DNA from: Lumbricus terrestris
Lineage: Eukaryota > Annelida > Clitellata > Crassiclitellata > Lumbricidae
NCBI GenBank assembly: GCA_949752735.1
Contig: OX457036.1
Span: 96,243,704 to 96,307,703, forward strand
Length of the DNA stretch: 64,000 bases
Direction of reading: 5' to 3'
The notes beneath the pieces are model-generated. The model was not told the origin of the DNA, made no database searches, and saw nothing but the letters and a program-made list of their open reading frames with translations. A program made the position numbers and the translations under genes. Below are positions 33,201-43,124 of this stretch, in pieces. Numbering within the stretch: position 1 is the first letter of the stretch; each line of letters starts with the position of its first letter.

Positions 33201-35798
33201 ATTGAAAATATGAAGGTAAAAGTTAAAGGTTCAATGTTAAAGCTTGAGGACAATGATTACGGTAAGCGGCACAGACATAGCCTAAGTGAAGTTGAAGGTG
33301 AAAGATGAAGATGCTAGGTGAAGATTTAAGACGAACTAAAAGGCAACAATCAAAGGTGAATAATATTTAACGTATAAGTCTATTATAGAGAAACACTTCA
33401 GTATAGCATAACAGATTGCTGTAGGCTATAGACGTTTGTATAAAATTTACAAGAGGATTACTAATGCACTCGCTTATTCTTAACGCCCTGAGGCCATGCT
33501 GTATTTTATTTTGTGCCACAGAAACCTAATCGTAGGCCTAATTAGCCTAAGCCTGTCTTCATTAATTTTTACATGGTGATAATTTACTGTAATTTTGCGA
33601 TTACCAGACTGCAGTTACGATGTTTGTGGACAGCGCTCGTCGTTCAGGGAGACCTGATCCGTCTGAGCAGACGACCAGTATTTCAATGGAGGACAGAGGA
33701 AAAGGAGTGGCATTCGATGACCTAAGCATTTCAGATCAGGACCCTCTGGATTCCCCACGACGTGGCAACCGGTGTTTGGAGAAGATCTACCCACGAAACG
33801 ATCAAGGAACGGACTTCGATAGTTTGCGACTGATCGATCGAGTGTCTGATATCTTTATGATGAACCTCGGATGCAAGGAATCCGGCAAAATGAGTTCGTC
33901 AGCATTTCGAATCTTCTGCAGGCAAGACAACTGTTTCGGATTAAAAAATAGAAGTAAGACTCAAAAGTAGCCTAGGCTAAGTTTCTTTCATAGAAACAGA
34001 CTGTGCTTATCAACTTATGGCACAACGTTAGCCTAAATAAGCCGGCTACCGTTGGCCCTTTTGGGAAGAGAAGAGCGCTTACATAGAACGGATAGGCCTA
34101 CATCAAGGACAATTTATATAGAATCCTTGGACCTACATGTATTTCGTTAGGCTACATATTAATTAGCCTATATAGCACAGCACCATAACTAAATAGGTAT
34201 GCCCTACTACCTTCCCTCGGCGTGGTGTCGACGTCGTCACACAGCTGGTATTATTACATACAGTAGTGTGTTTTTATGATGTGGTGTAGCATAGTCTAAT
34301 ACGATGCTGTGTCAAATCGTGTCGTGCGTTATAAAATTAACGTTCTGCATGATTTAGAATAGCTGTGCATTGACACAATTTCTTTGTTTCTGCCTTGGGG
34401 TCAAGGTCGCTGAAACCTGCGGATCGATCGCGAGGGACCCTGCAGCAGGCGCCTTGGCATAAGGCGCACTTGACCACTTAATTGTGATCTAAAAAAATAG
34501 TTGGCCTTAGAGGCGATTTGGTCCCACAGAGCGTATGTGGTCCGCCAAAAAGTCTGAGTAAGTTGTTCCGGGAACAAAATCTTATAGAACGACCGATTCA
34601 CAGTCACAACGAATTTCCTTTTTCAGGAAGTATCGTCTGTCTGATAGCGGAACTGGATTTACAAACAGCACACTCGACGTTCTCTACATCGAAATGGCAA
34701 AGCGATGGGAGGCAGTCCACCAAGAGAAAGGACCAGGTCGGTAATTCGATCCAAAACTCATGAACATCGGTTTACTTTTAGTCATTGCTATTATTCGTGT
34801 ATTACTTACACCAACTGTGTGCTTTTGCGCCTCCTTTCTGCGATCAAAGACTCAAGCATTCGCAGAATCTGTATATTAACCCGGTTACAGCAGATCAGCC
34901 AAAGAGACGAAGTCATGCAAGACTCTTCGCAATCACATAGACCTATAATAGTAGTGCACCGTTTCTTCTTGTCGCTCTGCTGTTGTAATGTAGGTGGGTT
35001 TGCAACGGATCCTATAGCTTCAACTGGAGTAGATTATTATTTCATATCGGACTATGATATCTGTATCAACAGTTTCACTACAAGAGACTATAGGCTATAA
35101 TTGATTAGTATTAATATCTATAGACAGTGCTTAAAGTGTAGAAAAAGAAGTGCCTGAAAGCCTCTTTCTTTCCCAGGCTGTGCTGGCCTAATAAGTGGCA
35201 GGACGGTGTGCAGAATTGAAGATAAGTGCATGGACGCCGTCCATGACCATCCGACCACAATTTAAGCCCTGTCTATAGAGCATTAAATAAATATCTTTAA
35301 TGACACGAATTCATAGCATAGCCTATATGGACTAGGTGATGCTTTAGGCATCATGACTCCGGTAGGCTACTACAGAAAGGTGAGAAAGTTATTAGATTAC
35401 ATGCCAGCCTATATAGCCTTCTAGGACTTCTATAGACTTTTAGACTAGACATCAGCGTGGTCGATTGCTCTACAGGTCTCAGTCTGCAAGGGTTTGTGGA
35501 TGCGTTCTTCGTCGTTGCTAAGCGACGCTTTCCATCCACGCTACACCTCCGTAACAGCGTCGAACAACTGCTTAAGTACTGCGAGGAATCACTTCCGGAA
35601 GGACTTCAAAAGACGTCTCTTCTGCAGATAACGCCAAGACATTTAGAGAAGTCATCATCGTCGATGTATGGACCAATGTCTTCAGACCTCAAGAAGTCCA
35701 AGTCACTCCAACTATTCAAGAACGTACCAAGTGGACTGATACGGCGGCAGACAGTACCATCGATGAGTAATCTTGATTCGGTGCAAGGGAAACCGTGA
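29919..35798 (+). CDS. TTLL11-like tubulin polyglutamylase, eight exons
   Basis: The exons are 29919-30233, 30639-30744, 31461-31973, 32151-32341, 32765-33013, 33608-33921, 34627-34736 and 35476-35798. All phases agree and the joined frame is 2121 bp, or 706 residues. TTLL enzymes are ATP-grasp ligases that add glutamate to tubulin side chains; vertebrate TTLL11 is a polyglutamylase linked to cilia and spindle microtubules. Visible motifs are VTVDTSKARS and SLAWKE (exon 1), CDIYWNSSSF...KINKFPG (exons 2-3), FYPRSWFLP, the nucleotide-binding FIVKPDGGSKGEGIYLI near residue 200, KFDLRVYAVL, MHLTNYSLNKKS, ILGFDILL and the metal-binding LLEVNANPSLRID near 393. The region after the ligase domain (LRLIDRVSDIF, AFRIFC, LDVLYIEMAKRW, GLSLQGFVDAFF) fits TTLL11 better than other TTLLs by memory. 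The gene appears complete. Confidence 0.85.
30234..30638 (+). other. TTLL11 intron 1
   Basis: The intron runs from GTTCGA to TTTTGGACAG. It contains a short (CATT)n run near 30258-30280. The acceptor has a weak pyrimidine tract, but its phase and the protein homology fix it. Confidence 0.7.
30639..30744 (+). CDS. TTLL11 exon 2
   Basis: This 106-bp exon starts after GGACAG and ends CCAG before GTAGCG. It reads HPSGRKDGEPCDIYWNSSSF to INKFP, the classic TTLL entry region. It starts in phase 0 and ends in phase 1. The overlapping 65-residue frame on + is in another frame and is not the gene. Confidence 0.85.
30834..30859 (+). repeat. (ATG)n microsatellite
   Basis: About eight ATG/GTG units lie upstream of the minisatellite, inside TTLL11 intron 2. 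Confidence 0.8.
30889..31440 (+). repeat. 11-bp minisatellite with higher-order structure
   Basis: The basic unit is 11 bp, CACATTTGTAT alternating with CACATTTGCAA. The marker variant CATTTACGAC recurs at 31061, 31204 and 31325, spacings of 143 and 121 bp (13 and 11 units), so blocks have themselves been duplicated. Because 11 is not a multiple of 3, all three frames stay open and give His/Thr-rich artefact ORFs. Confidence 0.93.
31461..31973 (+). CDS. TTLL11 exon 3 (ligase core)
   Basis: The acceptor is GACGCTTAG and the exon ends CAG before GTTGGA. It encodes MLEAARKVSLCRSLDLI, FYPRSWFLP, the P-loop-like FIVKPDGGSKGEG, VQEYVSTPLLLDKFKFDLRV, YLAKDGLARFC and the conserved MHLTNYSLNKKSPNF. 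It holds most of the ATP-grasp fold. Both ends are phase 1. Confidence 0.92.
31974..32150 (+). other. TTLL11 intron 3
   Basis: A 177-bp intron from GTTGGATA to GATTTCTGATCAG. It is short and unremarkable. Confidence 0.8.
32151..32341 (+). CDS. TTLL11 exon 4
   Basis: It reads GNDGSKRSISSVFRQLRRLG, then SIWSEIKSLITKTIISIVPD and ends PSCFQ before GTGACC. This matches the TTLL segment between the NYSLN motif and ILGFD. It was not visible as a long ORF. Confidence 0.85.
32342..32764 (+). other. TTLL11 intron 4
   Basis: The intron runs from GTGACC to TTCTTCTAG. The start (32375-32425) resembles the interspersed repeat at 18427 and 38635. Confidence 0.75.
32765..33013 (+). CDS. TTLL11 exon 5 (metal-binding motif)
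   Basis: It begins ILGFDILLTETGSPVLLEVNANPSL; Glu and Asn of LLEVNANPS are the metal-binding pair of the TTL fold. It continues APGIFECVTSSVDEEIKKPL and LVAPKSK. The end is set at GAG before GTGTAT, which keeps phase 0. Confidence 0.85.
33014..33607 (+). other. TTLL11 intron 5
   Basis: The intron has a purine-rich degenerate tandem stretch built on AAGGTAAAGG-like units at 33055-33345. The acceptor is GCGATTACCAG. Confidence 0.7.
33608..33921 (+). CDS. TTLL11 exon 6, ends at a GC donor
   Basis: It reads through KIYPRNDQGTDFDSLRLIDR, VSDIFMMN and SAFRIFC. The frame stays open to 33970, but joining to exon 7 in the conserved frame needs the exon to end at CTGCAG before GCAAGA (33922). A strong GTAAGA at 33954 would put exon 7 out of frame. 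Confidence 0.75.
33922..34626 (+). other. TTLL11 intron 6 (apparent GC-AG)
   Basis: The intron starts GCAAGA and ends TTCCTTTTTCAG. GC donors of the form AG/GCAAG are the usual minor class. Confidence 0.65.
34627..34736 (+). CDS. TTLL11 exon 7
   Basis: The 110-bp exon starts after TTTTTCAG and ends CCAG before GTCGGT. With one base completing Arg it reads KYRLSDSGTGFTNSTLDVL then YIEMAKRWEAVHQEKGP. LDVLYIEMxKRW is typical of the TTLL11 C-terminal region. Confidence 0.82.
34737..35475 (+). other. TTLL11 intron 7
   Basis: The intron runs from GTCGGTAA to GATTGCTCTACAG. No repeat was recognised in it. Confidence 0.7.
35476..35798 (+). CDS. TTLL11 exon 8 (terminal)
   Basis: It reads GLSLQGFVDAFFVVAKRRF, then VEQLLKYCEESLPEG and a Ser/Lys-rich tail ending VQGKP before TGA at 35796-35798. 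The phase-1 start matches exon 7. The tail is much shorter than the Pro-rich end of the human protein. Confidence 0.85.
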
Positions 35799-36416
35799 AA
35801 CATCTCTTCCTGGGTCTGCAGGTACGTCAGAGGAATTATAGTGATGCAAGCAAGGTCAGCAGACGCCTGCAGGTGTAGTCCAACAGGACTTGTGGTTCAC
35901 GCGTCGCAAGCAGGGATGTCGGCTTAGGCCTACATGCAAGTTAAGAAACGACCGCAGAATCTCTACGGTACGTCAACAGCAGAGTTGAATCAATGACAAC
36001 AGAATACAAAGGCTACGTCTACACCGAGTGATTTACTGCAGAATCACTATGTCAACCGCAAAGTAAAAGGAATGACCGCAATATACCCACGTCAACACCA
36101 GATTATGATCTGATACGTCAACAGCAAAGTAAAAGGAATGACTGCAACCCATGAGTCACTATGCACAAAGTGCACGTGTCAAAAAAGAATCAAGCAATGA
36201 CTGTTATGCATTATAATCGCTTATTTATCTAGGTGTGTCAATGGAATGATCGAGTGCCAATTCGTGCATCATTTAATCGCTGGCAAATATAGTGTTTAAT
36301 ACCGAATATAGTTGTATCGAAGTTTTCGAAACATTCCGTGAACGATAATTATTTATTGACTGTTTGCCAATTTAATCTCTCGTCGTCAATGCACGAAGTC
36401 GATCAATTGCAAGCAC
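35799..36416 (+). other. TTLL11 3' region with short tandem repeats
   Basis: The probable 3' UTR. Three imperfect copies of an about 34-bp unit built on ACGTCAACAGCAAAGTAAAA and GGAATGACYGCAA lie between 35965 and 36150. No clear AATAAA was noted nearby. Confidence 0.5.
35965..36150 (+). repeat. Imperfect tandem units after TTLL11
   Basis: GTCAACAGCAGAG, GTCAACCGCAAAGTAAAAGG and GTCAACAGCAAAGTAAAAGG are spaced irregularly, each followed by AATGAC. Confidence 0.6.
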
Positions 36417-36851
36417 CAGGGATGCCACTCCTAGCTTTTTCCACCTAGATCTAGGTATTTTCGGTCTTGTCTAGGTTTCTATGGGTTTTTTTCAGGATCT
36501 AGGCATCTAGCCTTTTTTTCTCACGGCGGTTTTTTCGACTTTTTACATACAAATTTATTTATTTTTAACTGAAAATGCACAAAAACTTTAAACAATCGAA
36601 AATTTTGCGAATTTGGGCCAAAAATTGTAAATTTGGGAGGAAAAGTCTAAAAAAAGGTCATCAGAAATTTTTCGGGAAGGAAAAGAGAGCAAATTTTAGT
36701 CATCGGACGACTAAAAAAAGGTCGTCAGAAATTTCAAGCCGAAAAATTGGGAAAATCCATGTATTTTACGGGAATATCGTCAATCTAGCCTTTTCTAGCC
36801 TTTTTTTCGACCGGATCTGACCTTTTTTCAAAATCCAGAGTGGCATCCCTG
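36417..36851. mobile_element. hAT element, 435 bp
   Basis: It starts CAGGGATGCCACTC and ends GAGTGGCATCCCTG. A perfect 8-bp duplication GCAAGCAC lies at 36409-36416 and 36852-36859. Inside the left end is AGCTTTTTCCACCTAGATCT; the interior has TTTTTTTC and GTCATCAGAAATTT runs. The element at 61677-61933 is the same family in reverse. Confidence 0.92.
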
Positions 36852-37199
36852 GCAAGCACCTTTTTTCACCACCAACGAAGCTTCAGCTTCGAAATGCACA
36901 TCAATATTTCACTAGCCTATACTGGTTCCATGCACGCTTCTGGTTGCTTACAGAGTGAGAGAAGGGAGGTAGCCTACGTCGCATCGGAGGACAGTTTAAC
37001 GGAATCGTATACGGCCTATTGCTTGAGATTCACATTTCTTTGTGACCTTGTGCTCGTTACAAATCTATTTAATTATTATAATAATGATAACAGCATCTTC
37101 ACTGAAACTCTGATAATTTCTCCTTTTTCTGGCGTTCCGTCCAGTAGGCCTGCGTGGTTGTAGTAGGCCAACTGCTTCAGTCAATTCCCAGTAGCCTAT

Positions 37200-37524
37200 C
37201 AAGGGCGGATACAGAAATTTTTCGAAGAGTGGGGGGCCAAAATTCTCGGTCTTGGGGCAGGGGAACAATTTTTGTCTTGGTTGGTCGTCAAAAAAATATG
37301 ATGACCTTTTTTTATTTTTTAGCCATTACTTTTTTTGTTTCCAATTTCCGAGAAAAAAACCATTTTATCCGCCAAAAAGTTGATGACCTTTATTTATTTA
37401 AAAATGTATGGAAAATATACCAATTTTCCCTGCCAAAAAAAATTGTTGAAACCAAATGGGGGGGCACGTCCCATGCACTTTTGAAATGGGGGTGGCCGTA
37501 TTGGCCCCTCTGGATCCGCCCCTG
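37200..37524. mobile_element. hAT-like element, 325 bp
   Basis: The ends are CAAGGGCGGATACAGA and TCTGGATCCGCCCCTG. The flanks TAGCCTAT (37192-37199) and TAGTCTAC (37525-37532) agree at 6 of 8. The interior resembles the element at 48718-49121 (TTTGTCTTGGT, ATGACCTTTTTTT). Confidence 0.78.
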
Positions 37525-38097
37525 TAGTCTACCATATTTATAATGCTTACCTATAATATAACGACAAAAGCCACATAATAGCAGCATTGCTGCATTGGTC
37601 TAATTTATAAGACATGCACTGTTGTGATAGGTCCGAGCAGGCCAATGGCTATTGAGTAAGACATAAGACTACTTTGAGTTGCACTGATCCACAATCCTAT
37701 ATCATTCATGTATAATTGCATATAAGGTTTTTATATTTATTTTGTGATGGTTATGAGTGAAGCCTAAATGACTTAATGGTGGTTAAGAGTATAAAAACAT
37801 CTAAATGATGGGTCAAAGGTTTTGCGAGCTGTGGATCACCGGAATGAAAGTGACAAAAAACTTGGCTCATGTCTGCGTGGATCAAGCGCCAAACGAAAGT
37901 CTCAAGAGGTTTGTTAATAATTAAGAGACGATCAGTAGACCAATCATCGTTAGTTTCACCATTGGAAACCTCCTCTGCGCATGAAACACACGCACATTCG
38001 ACGCGTAAAGCAGTAGCCTAGTTGAATAATGCAACTAGCAATAATTGTGATGTGATCTGGCAAAACCAGGCTTTTGTCGAAAGATAGTATTTAGCAG

Positions 38098-38382
38098 CCT
38101 TGCCACTCAAAATATTTTAAAAGCCCAAGTTGGAGGGTTAAAAAAACCAAGAAAATCCAAGTTGAGCAAATCTTCCAAAAACGCCCAGAATTCCCCGAAA
38201 AGTTTCCGAATTTCCCGTCCAAAAAAATCTGACGACTTTTTTTTAAGTCATCCGGCACAAATCTTCGGGAAAAAGTTCACAATTTCACGAAAAAAGCCCG
38301 AAAATGTAAAAATCCCTTTTTCCCGTCGAAAACACCCCAAGTTCGTCCCCAAAAACCCTCAAACTCGCGGCAATCTTGGCAA
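38098..38382. mobile_element. Possible degenerate hAT remnant
   Basis: CAGCCTTGCCACTC at the left and GCGGCAATCTTGG at the right are weakly inverted, and the interior has TCTGACGACTTTTTTTT like nearby hATs. No target duplication is visible. Confidence 0.3.
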
Positions 38383-38634
38383 GAGAAGAGGCCGGGAAGG
38401 CAGGCCCGGGAAAGAGAGGAACATAACTTGATTGTTTAATGGGGATAGAAGCCAGTGGTCGTAGGTCTAGGTATCACTATTCACTAGCCTATCAAGTTTC
38501 AAACAACCCCGCTGCTGCCAGAGACCACCGAACAAAGTTTTTGCCGTGAGTCATTATTGATCGCGGTTTAAGCAGCCTACAGAATACAGCTTTACTGTAG
38601 GCTTTTTCACCTAGGCCTACTACTAGGATAGTAA

Positions 38635-38695
38635 TCGTAATCTCCAAATTTCTAAAGCGCCACTCGAAAGCCACCAGCTTATTCACGAGCGCTGT
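38635..38695. repeat. Short interspersed repeat, copy 2
   Basis: AATCGTAATCTCCAAATTTC, AAGCGCCACT and CCAGCTTATTCACGAGCG match 18427-18510. Confidence 0.45.
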
Positions 38696-39969
38696 GTTAA
38701 GTCAAAAGGGTTGTCCGTATGAGTAGCCCATGGTGGTCCGGGTCGAGTTACTATAATTTTTATAGGCTAGGATCAGAGGGGCGGAATAGCTACTAAGGCG
38801 GGTGTCGTCTGGGTCGGGAATTGGAAGGTGGAGGATCAGATGAGACGGAGTAAGAGTTGAGGGTAATAAAAGTAAGAATATTATTTATTAGACCACCCGC
38901 AAACGCACAGTAGTTTACACAGGAAATAAATAATAGAAAACATTTATGAAAAGTTATACAACATTCGCATAATAAAACTTCTTCTGACAAAAGAATCAAC
39001 TCTACAGAAAGGGCTTGAGGCTAAGCTATGCCACGTTTAAGAAAAAAATTAATTGCCTAATAACCCGATTGAGTCATTTATAATCACAGGATTGAGAAAA
39101 TACCCCGGGACTATCCTGCATACCATAGTAGGCCTATCAACAAGCAATCTTTCTACTTGCATAGCCACAGCACCTTCTCGTTGGTTTTGTTGTCCATCCA
39201 ACTGATATTGACCATTTTTCTCCGTAACCACATTTCAAATGCATCAAGTCTTCTGTCTTTTCTATAGTCCACGTTTCGTCCATAGGTCCCATAGATCACG
39301 CTCCATAGGCCTAGGATATGGAGTTTTTTTTACCATTCTCTTCTTTAGATCCATTTCAATCTTCCTCTTATAAGCCTATTATGATGTCATGAACACGCGT
39401 CGATCGGAGCTAGGCGCTGTGACGTCGCTGGCCTAGTCGGCCAGCGCTGTTGGCATCTGACAACATTACTGATTGTTCTAGCAATCAACTGAATGGTAAC
39501 TTAACTTGTCATTGGTGTGTGGGTCATTGGTGAGTGGAGAAATCTGTATCCATGAACCAAGTAAGGAATGGGAGGGAGCAAACCCTGCCCGAGCACTTAG
39601 AAGCGTCTACCGACTGTCGCCCTCTGTGGTTTTCTGCTGGCCGCCAGCTTTCTTCACTAGGGCGTCTGCTTATCTGTTATTTTGGCTTCTATTGACCATG
39701 GTGTGCATAAACAATTTGTGCAACTACAAATCACAGAATGGTAACAGTAATCAACAAGTACTTAGTATCTTAAATAAACTTTTAACAGATGTAGCCGTTC
39801 CAGTACACACTGATAGAACATGCAGACATTTTCAAGATTAAAACTTATGAGGACTCTATAATAATGGTCAGGGCCGAGTCATAGATATGTAGAAAAGACT
39901 AAAAATCAGAACACTGGAAACCTCATGAAGCAAATACTGTACTGAAATTTCTGTCCCATCACACATGTA

Positions 39970-41016
39970 CTACAGGTGAAATAATGGGTTAGTTTTCTTA
40001 TTTTTCGATGGAAGTTCCTCAACTGTCTCTTCGTATGCGTAATCCAATGCAGCATCCATACACCCTGAATCAGTTACATCATAGCTGCTGTTGTCATTTA
40101 CTTTATGTCTGCTGTCACCATTTACTTTATGTCTGCTGTCACCATTTACTTTATGGCTGCTATCACCATTTACTTTATGGCTGCTGTCATCATTTACTTT
40201 ATGTCTGCTGTAACCATTTACTTCATGGATGTGGTCACCATCCACATTATCAGTTACTGGATACATCAATCCTACTTTACCGGGACCCGGAAACACGAGT
40301 TTTATGTGGTACCAAAACATCAAAAATTTGTCTTCCAGAGGCAGTGGCTCCGTGTTCATATTGTGAAAGTACCTTCGACGGTATTCACTTTCAGCCAGAT
40401 AGTTATCGTTCCTTTCTTCATTACCTGAACTGATGTCATCGTCCGATTTCCGTTTCCTCCCAAAGTCATACTTCCACAGAAAAAGGTGTGACTCATCAAC
40501 TTCCAATTCTCCACTGTGAATCATTCTCTGATATTCGTTGGCTAAAACAACTTTGCACACTTCTCTGCATGACCCATACCAGCCTATAACCGTTTCCTTT
40601 CCGAAAGACAGTTGTTCCATCACTTGCGTCATAGTCAGTCGTGAAACGAAGCACATAACAAGTTTGAATACATCAGGCATGGTGATACGAGATTCTTCAA
40701 AGAAAGTGTTTTGAAGTGGAGAAATCTCTGCTAAACATCTCTCCTTCTTATACGGCTTCTTGTTCCTACATCTGAATTTGAATCCCACTTTCGTGGATTT
40801 GCACATTACAACTCGACAGAAGTTCCCCTTGCAGTGCAGAATCTGACTGTCTGTTGTTGGAATCAGGCCAAACCCTTGTGCAAACACTATGCATGAATTC
40901 TCATCCGGAAAATGATCTTTATCACGCATATTAAATATGCTCACATTCCGTAACTGTTTTAAAACATCTCCCGGAAGACTTTCCTTAATTTCTGATAGGT
41001 TTGAAAGTTGTTCCAT
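39970..41016 (-). CDS. Core-deleted Merlin transposase-derived protein, copy 1
   Basis: The frame is 348 residues from the conserved inner ATG (the open frame extends 9 codons more, but through a TTTCAG acceptor). The N-terminal half matches Merlin/IS1016 (ISXO2-like) transposases: GLIPTTDSQILHCKGNFCR and FKFRCRNKK...ERC form a Cys-pair zinc-like unit, LTMTQVMEQLS...TVIGWYGSC forms an HTH, and REVCK leads to ELEVDESHLFLWKYDFGRK with the first catalytic Asp. The next about 110-130 residues of a real transposase (second acidic residue, TGAHT-type motif) are missing; a short SDDDISSGNEE linker leads to NYLAESEYRRRYF and FWYHIKLVFPGP, like the transposase C-terminus. About seven SSHKVNGD repeats and a basic EELPSKNKK end follow. 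It cannot be a working transposase; a DNA-binding host role is inference. Confidence 0.8.
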   Translation of the reverse strand: MEQLSNLSEIKESLPGDVLKQLRNVSIFNMRDKDHFPDENSCIVFAQGFGLIPTTDSQILHCKGNFCRVVMCKSTKVGFKFRCRNKKPYKKERCLAEISPLQNTFFEESRITMPDVFKLVMCFVSRLTMTQVMEQLSFGKETVIGWYGSCREVCKVVLANEYQRMIHSGELEVDESHLFLWKYDFGRKRKSDDDISSGNEERNDNYLAESEYRRRYFHNMNTEPLPLEDKFLMFWYHIKLVFPGPGKVGLMYPVTDNVDGDHIHEVNGYSRHKVNDDSSHKVNGDSSHKVNGDSRHKVNGDSRHKVNDNSSYDVTDSGCMDAALDYAYEETVEELPSKNKKTNPLFHL

Positions 41017-42136
41017 CCTGAAATAAATAGAACTCGATATCACGTAATATGACTTTGTATGAAACTAAACACATAACAAGTTTTGATTTATAGTCAGCCA
41101 AAATTATTGCAATTTATGGTCAGTGTAAGAAGTCAGATATAAACTATTACCAAAACTTTCGATTCACTTTAAAAATAGTTGAAGTAGGAAAAAAGTTCAG
41201 ACTCTAAGGCTAGTCCAAATAGGAGGCATCTTTGAGCAGTGCCTATTGCCAAATATACTCAGAAATGTCCACGGTACAATCTTCCTGTAATTTATCTGGC
41301 AAGTGAAATTTCAGTTATTAGAATGAAATCATAATACCTATGCTAAGCTCTCAATAATCCATATTGCATCTTACTTGCATATGTTCACACACTTTCTGCA
41401 GCAAATCATATTTTTTTAATCAGAAAAATCCTTCTTATAAATAGATTTTCAGGACATCCATGATTTACACAACAGTCAAGGAAAATAGTCATAATATATC
41501 TTTAACCCGCAGGTCCCACATCAACACAGCCTAGATTCTAGAAGTTGAAGGTCTGCTGCAAAATGCAATACAGCAAAAACTGTATTGGCACATCTGTCCC
41601 ATTACACATACACAGCTACATGCCTGCACTTGGCATTAGGTGGGACCAGAAATGACTTTATACAAGTTTCATATTGGAATATGGGTCCTATAATGTTCCA
41701 TGTGGGCAAGTTGGAGTGGGGGCACTTACACATCTATGAAAACAGACATGCACCAATACTTAAACTCCAAAAGAGACTCATCAATGTGTTAAACAGCGTT
41801 CATATACAGTTTTTACAACTGAAAAACCACAGAACAAGAAACAGCAATTAACGAGTATTCTTTGCACTTATTAACGCACCACATCATTAGGATGCTCCCT
41901 TTTAGCGAATGAACTGAACAGCTAATAGATGTCACAGTTCCAGAACGCAACGATAGAACAAGTAGACATTTTTCAAAGTTAAACTTATGAGGGCTGAGCC
42001 ACATCTAATGAAGCAAAAACTGTATTGGTACATCTGTCCCATTACACATATACTACAGCTGAAATAATGGGGAAGACTTTCACTTTTTCGATGGGAGTTC
42101 TACATCAGTATCTTAAGCTGCAAAGTCCAATGCAGC
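41017..42136. other. Flanks between array copies 1 and 2
   Basis: It holds the upstream flank of copy 1 (41017-41350, alignable with 48479-48717 plus 49122-49230) and the downstream flank of copy 2 (41500-42136, alignable with 46990-47530, 49900-50519 and 56280-57060). It carries the empty target sites for two hAT insertions in paralogous units. No coding frame. Confidence 0.7.
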
Positions 42137-42973
42137 TTACAAAGACCCTGAATCATTGACTTCATGGCGGCTGTCATCATTTACTTCATCGCTGCTGTCA
42201 CCATCATCAGTTATCGGATACCTCAGTCCGTCCTTCTCCGGACCGGGAAACACAAGTTTTACATGGTACAAAAACATCAAAAATCTGTCTTCCAGAGGCA
42301 GTGGCTCCATATTCATATTGTGAAAGTACCTTCGACGATATTCACTTTCTGCCAGATAGTTATCGTTCCTTTCTTCATTACCTGAACAGATGTCATCGCC
42401 TGATTTCTGTTTCCTCCCAAAGTCATACTTCCACAGAAAAAGGTGCAACTCATCAACTTCAACTCCTCCAAAGTGAATCATTCTCTGATATTCGTTGGCT
42501 AAAATTATTTTGCACACTTCTCTGCATGACCCATACCAGCCTATAACCGTTTCGTTTGTGAAAGACAGTTGCTCCACCACTTGCGTAATAGTCAGTCGTG
42601 AAACGAAGCACATAACAAGTTTGAATATATCGTGTATGGTGAAATGAGATCCATGAAAGAACGTGTTCTGAAGTGGAGAAATCTTTGCTAAGCATTTCTC
42701 CTTCCTGTGTGGCCTCCTGTTCCGACACCGAAATATGAACCCCACTTTCATGGATTTGTCAGATTGAATTCGACAGTAGCTTGCCAAGCAGTGCAGAATC
42801 CGACTCTCAGACGACGGAATGAGGCCAAAGCGTTGTGCAAACACTATGCATGAATCCTCATCTGGAAAATGATCTTTATCACGCATATTAAATATGCTCA
42901 CATTCCGTAACTGTTTTAAAACATCTCCTGAAAGACTTTCTTTAATTTCTGAAAGGTTAGAAAGTTGTTCCAT
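42137..42973 (-). CDS. Core-deleted Merlin-derived protein, copy 2 (truncated)
   Basis: About 278 residues with the same layout as copy 1: LHCLASYCR and FIFRCRNRR Cys pairs, LTITQVVEQLSFTNETVIGW HTH, GVEVDELHLFLWKYDFGRK (Asp kept, following Ser changed to Leu), then NYLAESEYRRRYF and FLYHVKLVFPGP. It has two 8-residue repeats, then stops at GSL where other copies read GSMEA: ATGGAA has become TTGTAA. Remnants of the lost tail follow with further stops, so the C-terminus is eroded. It is subtype beta (FTIHDIFKLV). Confidence 0.78.
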   Translation of the reverse strand: MEQLSNLSEIKESLSGDVLKQLRNVSIFNMRDKDHFPDEDSCIVFAQRFGLIPSSESRILHCLASYCRIQSDKSMKVGFIFRCRNRRPHRKEKCLAKISPLQNTFFHGSHFTIHDIFKLVMCFVSRLTITQVVEQLSFTNETVIGWYGSCREVCKIILANEYQRMIHFGGVEVDELHLFLWKYDFGRKQKSGDDICSGNEERNDNYLAESEYRRRYFHNMNMEPLPLEDRFLMFLYHVKLVFPGPEKDGLRYPITDDGDSSDEVNDDSRHEVNDSGSL

Positions 42974-43124
42974 CCTGAAACGAACATAACTCGATGTCAC
43001 ATGATATGACTTTGTATGAAACCAAACACATAGAAAATTTCAATACATAGTGAAACAAACCAAAAATGTTTCAATTTATGGTCAGTGTAAGACATCTTAA
43101 ACACCAGCTAATAACAACTACTAC

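Larger units (their letters stand above)
37525..39969. other. Gene-free stretch before the Merlin-derived array
   Basis: It contains a degenerate hAT-like segment (38098-38382), the short interspersed repeat at 38635-38695, a small palindrome at 39429-39447 and, from about 39700, the downstream flank shared with the other array copies. No exon is supported. Confidence 0.5.

Noticed and set aside
33922..33970. Extension of TTLL11 exon 6 to the GTAAGA donor at 33954
   Set aside because: It would put exon 7 in a frame without the conserved LDVLYIEMAKRW segment; kept only as a possible alternative form.
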